The notes under the pieces are model-generated. The model saw only the letters and a list, made by a program, of their open reading frames with translations. It searched no databases and was not told the origin of the DNA. A stretch of 8,118 bases of DNA from Solirubrobacterales bacterium. Its GTDB lineage: Bacteria; Actinomycetota; Thermoleophilia; Solirubrobacterales; Solirubrobacteraceae. The stretch covers positions 1 through 8,118 of the forward strand of contig JAATFK010000523.1 in the NCBI GenBank assembly GCA_015655225.1, in the 5' to 3' direction. The translations under genes and the position numbers were made by a program. Positions within the stretch are counted from its first letter, which is position 1. Each line of letters begins with the position of its first letter. Shown piece after piece: positions 5,931-8,118 of this stretch.

Positions 5931-6180
5931 AACGCGCGGGGTCGGGGTCCCTGGTCGGTCCGCCGGACGACTCCGGCGGGCTCGCGACGCGCTCACGCTC
6001 GTCGGCCACCTCATGGAGCGAGCGCTGGAGACGCTCCCACGAGATCAGCTCGGCTTCTTCGTACGCCTCGCCGGCGAGATCGCTGACGCTGGTGCGGTAC
6101 TCGTCCCACGCGGTGCGGGTCCGCTCGTCGAGCTCACGCAGTTGTCGTACGGTTTCGTGGTCCGCTGCGAAGGTGGTCAT
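5929..6180 (-). CDS. Uncharacterised 83-residue acidic helical protein
   Basis: I do not recognise this protein. Its 83 residues have no cysteine, signal peptide or membrane segment. Residues about 5-66 are rich in Glu, Arg, Ala and Leu with helical spacing (VRQLRELDERTRTAWDEY, then AYEEAELISWERLQRSLHEV), suggesting one or two amphipathic helices. The tail (about 67-83) is Pro/Gly/Ser/Asp-rich and probably disordered. The gene is well supported in other ways: a near-ideal AAGGAGG (6187-6193) six bases before the ATG, and a perfect 16-bp hairpin starting in its stop codon. It lies between ygfZ and the lipoprotein gene on the same strand, with its own leader containing three TGGTRCC repeats. 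A cytoplasmic protein-protein interaction role is a guess from composition only. Confidence 0.75.
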   Translation of the reverse strand: MTTFAADHETVRQLRELDERTRTAWDEYRTSVSDLAGEAYEEAELISWERLQRSLHEVADERERVASPPESSGGPTRDPDPAR

Positions 6181-6198
6181 CGGGCGCCTCCTTCCTCG

Positions 6199-6250
6199 AA
6201 TTGGTGCCCTTCATGGTACCCCTGTGCGCGGCGACCATACGAATGGTGCC
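6199..6250. repeat. Three ATGGTRCC-like direct repeats upstream of the 83-residue gene
   Basis: AATTGGTGCC (6199-6208), TCATGGTACC (6211-6220) and GAATGGTGCC (6241-6250) share TGGTRCC. An inverted partial copy, ACCAT (6234-6238), faces the third to form ACCAT-ACGA-ATGGT. All lie within 70 bases upstream of the ATG at 6180, ahead of its ribosome binding site. They could be binding sites for a regulator. The rest of the 119-base gap to ygfZ shows nothing else convincing. Confidence 0.35.
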
Positions 6251-6299
6251 GCTTGCAGACCTCTTCGGACGCCGTGGGCGGGACGGATCAGCGGCCGGA

Positions 6300-7247
6300 T
6301 CAGAACGGCAGCGCGACGACCTCGGCGCGTGCCGCGCCGGCCGTCACGGCCGTGCCCGGCTCCGCCTCGCGGCGCAGCAGCGCGAGCCCGATCGTCCCGT
6401 GCGACGGCGAGCTGACGACGCTCCCGAGCACGCCGACGCGCTTGTCGTCGAGCGTCAGCTCGGTCCCCGGCGCGACCGGCTCGGACAGCAGCAGCCCGCG
6501 CAGGTGGCGGTTCGGCTTGCCCTTGTAGTACAGCCGCGCGACCGTCTCCTGCCCGACGTAGCAGCCCTTCGTGAAGGAGACCGCGCGCTCGTTGAGGTCG
6601 GCCTCCTGCGGGATCGTCGCGTCGTCGAGGTCGAGCCCGTAGCGCGGCCGGCCGCGCTCGACCCGCAGCGTCTCGGCGTCCTCCTCGGCGACCGCGACGG
6701 CGCCGGCGGCGAGCAGCGCGTCGCGCACGGCGGCGGTCGCCTCGGCGTCGCAGAGGACGTCGACGCCGACGTCGGTCGCGATCAGCAGGACGGGCGCGTC
6801 CGCGATCGTGGCGGGCGCGTTGTCGTGCTCCTGCTCGCCCAGCCCGGCCGCCTCGGCGCCGGCGAGGCGGCGCGCGTCGGGGCCGATCAGCGACAGCAGG
6901 CCGCGCTGGAGCGTGCGCTTGTGCAACTCGACGGCGAAGCCGATCTTGAAGCGGTGGATCATGTTGAAGAGCTCCTGCAGCGCGACGCGCTCGGTGTCGA
7001 GCAGCAGCTCGTCACCGGTGTCGAGCACCCGCAGGTCGCCGAGCATCTTCCCCTTCTGCGTCAGGAAGGCGGCGTAGCAGCCGTGCCCGGGGGTCAGCGC
7101 CAGCACGTCGTTCGTGACCTGGCCCTGCAGGAACTCCTTCGCCTGCGTGCCGGTCAGCGCGAGCTTGCCGCGCTCGGAGCGGTCGAGCAGGCCGCTGGTC
7201 TCGCGGACCGCGCGCTGCTCCTCGGTTGCCTCGGAGATCGTCGCCAT
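6300..7247 (-). CDS. ygfZ: YgfZ/GcvT-like folate-binding Fe-S maintenance protein
   Basis: This cytoplasmic protein of the YgfZ (IBA57/CAF17-like) family uses tetrahydrofolate in assembling or repairing Fe-S clusters of certain enzymes; it is related to the aminomethyltransferase GcvT but is not a glycine-cleavage enzyme. The hallmark KGCYVGQET lies at residues 227-235 with the conserved Cys229, matching Cys228 of the E. coli protein. Other typical blocks are LTGTQAKEFLQGQVTNDV (31-48), FLTQKGKMLGDLRV (61-74) and GLDLDDATIPQEADLNERAVSFTKG (204-228). The length of 315 residues is normal. The ATG at 7245-7247 is chosen because TATCCT (a -10 box) lies seven bases upstream, which suggests a leaderless mRNA, and there is no real ribosome binding site. 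It is divergent from mntR. Use of Arg AGA codons appears to be nil, unlike ccr. Confidence 0.94.
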   Translation of the reverse strand: MATISEATEEQRAVRETSGLLDRSERGKLALTGTQAKEFLQGQVTNDVLALTPGHGCYAAFLTQKGKMLGDLRVLDTGDELLLDTERVALQELFNMIHRFKIGFAVELHKRTLQRGLLSLIGPDARRLAGAEAAGLGEQEHDNAPATIADAPVLLIATDVGVDVLCDAEATAAVRDALLAAGAVAVAEEDAETLRVERGRPRYGLDLDDATIPQEADLNERAVSFTKGCYVGQETVARLYYKGKPNRHLRGLLLSEPVAPGTELTLDDKRVGVLGSVVSSPSHGTIGLALLRREAEPGTAVTAGAARAEVVALPF

Positions 7248-7254
7248 GGGTCCG

Positions 7255-7284
7255 AGGATAGCGGTCGCCCTCCGGCCGTTTCAG
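7255..7284 (-). promoter_or_regulatory. ygfZ promoter, leaderless layout
   Basis: On the minus strand CTGAAA (7279-7284, four of six matches to TTGACA), an 18-base spacer and TATCCT (7255-7260) form a plausible housekeeping promoter. The -10 box ends seven bases before the ATG, so transcription should start at or next to the start codon. It is back to back with the mntR promoter. Confidence 0.5.
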
Positions 7285-7289
7285 TCGGC

Positions 7290-7331
7290 GCGTCAGCGAG
7301 GTTTTGGTGTGCCATAATCACGTTCGTGATT
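7290..7331 (+). promoter_or_regulatory. mntR promoter with palindromic operator over the start codon
   Basis: CATAAT (7313-7318, five of six matches to TATAAT) lies seven bases before the GTG at 7326, giving a leaderless transcript. GCGTCA (7290-7295), 17 bases upstream, is a weak -35. The sequence AATCACG-TT-CGTGATT (7316-7331) is a perfect 7-2-7 palindrome that overlaps the -10 box, the expected start site and the GTG start codon. A repressor bound here would block initiation, so it is a strong candidate for autoregulation by MntR and control of the linked transporter gene. It does not match the iron box of IdeR/DtxR. Confidence 0.6.
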
Positions 7332-8012
7332 GCGCTCAAGCCAGATCATCGCTCGACGGCGGTCGAGGACTACACGAAGGCGATCTACGCCCTCGAGGTC
7401 CGCTCCGACACGGCCGTCACCACCAACGCGCTCGCCGAGCGGCTCGGCGTGACGCCTGGCTCGGCCTCCGCGATGGTGCGCCGGCTCGACGAGCTCGGGC
7501 TCGTCTCCCACGTCCCCTACAAGGGGGTCGTGCTGACCGAGGACGGCCGGCGCCTCGCGCTCGAGGTGCTGCGCCACCACCGCCTGCTGGAGCTGTTCCT
7601 GGCCGAGACGCTCGGCCTCCCGTGGGACCGCGTCCACGCCGAGGCCGAGATCCTCGAGCACCACATCTCGGAGGAGCTGGAGGCGCGCATCGCGGCGCAG
7701 CTCGGCGACCCCACGCACGATCCGCACGGCGACCCGATCCCGACCGCCGACCTGCGCATCGACGAGAGCCCGGGCGAGTGCCTGGCGACGCTCGAGAGCG
7801 GCGCGCGCGGCCGCTTCACGCGGATCTCCGACCAGGACCCGGCGATGCTGCGCTACCTGTCCGAGCGGGGGATCCGCCCGGGCGACGACTTCGAGGTCGT
7901 CGAGAAGCAGCCGTTCGACGGGCCGCTGTTCGTGCGCTTCGCACCGGCGACCGAGGTGCATGTCCTGGGTGGCTCGCTCGCCGCCGCGATGCGGGTGGAC
8001 GTGCATCAGTGA
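7326..8012 (+). CDS. mntR: DtxR-family metalloregulator, MntR-like
   Basis: This 228-residue metal-dependent transcriptional repressor of the DtxR/IdeR/MntR family likely senses Mn2+. The winged helix spans about 10-75, with recognition helix TPGSASAMVRRLDELG (43-58) and wing YKGVVLTEDGRRLA (65-78). A dimerisation and metal-binding region covers about 76-135, and an SH3-like/FeoA C-terminal domain about 148-225. Asp15 in VEDYTKAIY and Glu108 in EILEHH sit where B. subtilis MntR has Asp8 and Glu99, and where DtxR has Met10 and Cys102. Glu111, His112 and His85 complete the site, and His104 and Glu89 match DtxR ancillary ligands. One MntR ligand, Glu11, is Lys18 here. The GTG at 7326 is chosen because the family's first helix begins near residue 11 and a -10 box lies seven bases upstream. 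The next gene overlaps its TGA by four bases. Family certain, metal inferred. Confidence 0.93.
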   Translation: MIALKPDHRSTAVEDYTKAIYALEVRSDTAVTTNALAERLGVTPGSASAMVRRLDELGLVSHVPYKGVVLTEDGRRLALEVLRHHRLLELFLAETLGLPWDRVHAEAEILEHHISEELEARIAAQLGDPTHDPHGDPIPTADLRIDESPGECLATLESGARGRFTRISDQDPAMLRYLSERGIRPGDDFEVVEKQPFDGPLFVRFAPATEVHVLGGSLAAAMRVDVHQ

Positions 8013-8118
8013 CGCCCCCGGTGAGCGCGCCCCCGGAGCGGGCCGTCACCGCTGACGCGCCGCCGCGCGCGACGTTCAAGCAGATCCGCGCCCGCAGGGG
8101 CCTGCGCGGGATCCTGCC
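8009..8118 (+). CDS. mntH: Probable NRAMP manganese transporter, N-terminal fragment
   Basis: An open frame starts at the GTG at 8009-8011, sharing GTGA with the stop of mntR, and runs off the right edge after 36 full codons. A second GTG at 8021 could also be the start. The visible protein is a Pro/Ala-rich leader followed by ATFKQIRARRGLRGIL, a basic segment just before what should be the first membrane helix. Actinobacterial NRAMP (MntH) proteins have this kind of basic stretch directly before their LPFLGPAF helix, and mntR-mntH pairs are well known. The call therefore rests on context plus a short resemblance; no transport motif (DPGN, MPH) is inside the window. Translational coupling to mntR is likely from the overlap. 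Another membrane transporter is the main alternative. Confidence 0.55.
   Translation, partial: MTPPVSAPPERAVTADAPPRATFKQIRARRGLRGIL

Noticed and set aside
6280..6302. Terminator after ygfZ (GGATCAG repeated at its stop)
   Set aside because: The bases form a short direct repeat rather than a stable inverted repeat, so no hairpin of useful length results.
6201..7325. In-frame N-terminal extension of mntR by 375 codons
   Set aside because: It is antisense to ygfZ and low-complexity. The DtxR family begins at about residue 1 from the GTG at 7326, with a promoter directly before it.
7316..7331. Iron box of the IdeR/DtxR type
   Set aside because: The palindrome does not resemble the TTAGGTTAGGCTAACCTAA type, and the regulator's ligands favour manganese.
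1..8118. CRISPR, insertion sequence, prophage, tRNA or rRNA
   Set aside because: I looked for regular repeat-spacer units, transposase motifs, terminal inverted repeats and tRNA T-loop signatures and found none.

Overview
The window is very GC-rich, with G or C at almost every third codon position, frequent GTG starts, and several genes whose -10 box lies only 7-8 bases before the start codon. Together with the gene content (a primary-metabolism type crotonyl-CoA carboxylase/reductase, a DrrA-like ABC exporter, a two-domain DtxR-family regulator) this suggests a high-GC actinobacterium. A Thermoleophilia/Solirubrobacterales relative such as Conexibacter is my best guess, but it is inference only. 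I see no phage, insertion sequence, CRISPR, tRNA or rRNA.

Layout. (1) 1-1026, minus: the N-terminal 342 codons of ccr, running off the left edge. (2) 1116-2878, plus and divergent from ccr: a two-gene ABC-2 exporter operon, ATPase then permease, with the stop and start codons overlapping by one base. (3) 2988-4211, plus: a secreted protein made almost entirely of four Ig-like beta-sandwich repeats in an A-B-A-B order. (4) 4250-5191, minus and convergent: a CorA-family divalent-cation channel with GQN in place of the family's GMN signature. (5) 5262-5687, minus: a small lipoprotein with a cupredoxin-like sequence pattern but no visible copper ligands. (6) 5688-5928: a 241-base gene-free stretch with a possible promoter and operator, a run of adjacent hairpins and a perfect 16-bp terminator-like hairpin. 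(7) 5929-6180, minus: an unrecognised 83-residue acidic, probably helical protein with a strong ribosome binding site. (8) 6300-7247, minus: a YgfZ-type folate-binding Fe-S maintenance protein. (9) 7326-8012, plus and divergent from ygfZ: a DtxR/MntR-family metalloregulator. (10) 8009 to the right edge, plus: the first 36 codons of a gene overlapping the regulator by 4 bases, most likely an NRAMP-type manganese transporter (mntH).

Working together. The clearest functional unit is the mntR-mntH pair. The regulator carries Asp and Glu where manganese-sensing MntR has them and iron-sensing DtxR/IdeR has Met and Cys. A perfect 7-2-7 palindrome covers its -10 box and start codon, as expected for an autoregulated metal-uptake operon. 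ygfZ starts 78 bases away on the other strand from its own back-to-back promoter. The ABC pair is a self-contained exporter with no visible link to ccr. The remaining genes look like ordinary chromosomal neighbours. I do not see a convincing new multi-gene system here. The most unusual items are the operator on the mntR start codon, the repeated leaderless promoter layout, the hairpin-dense spacer at 5812-5930, the GQN CorA, and the high AGA use in ccr.
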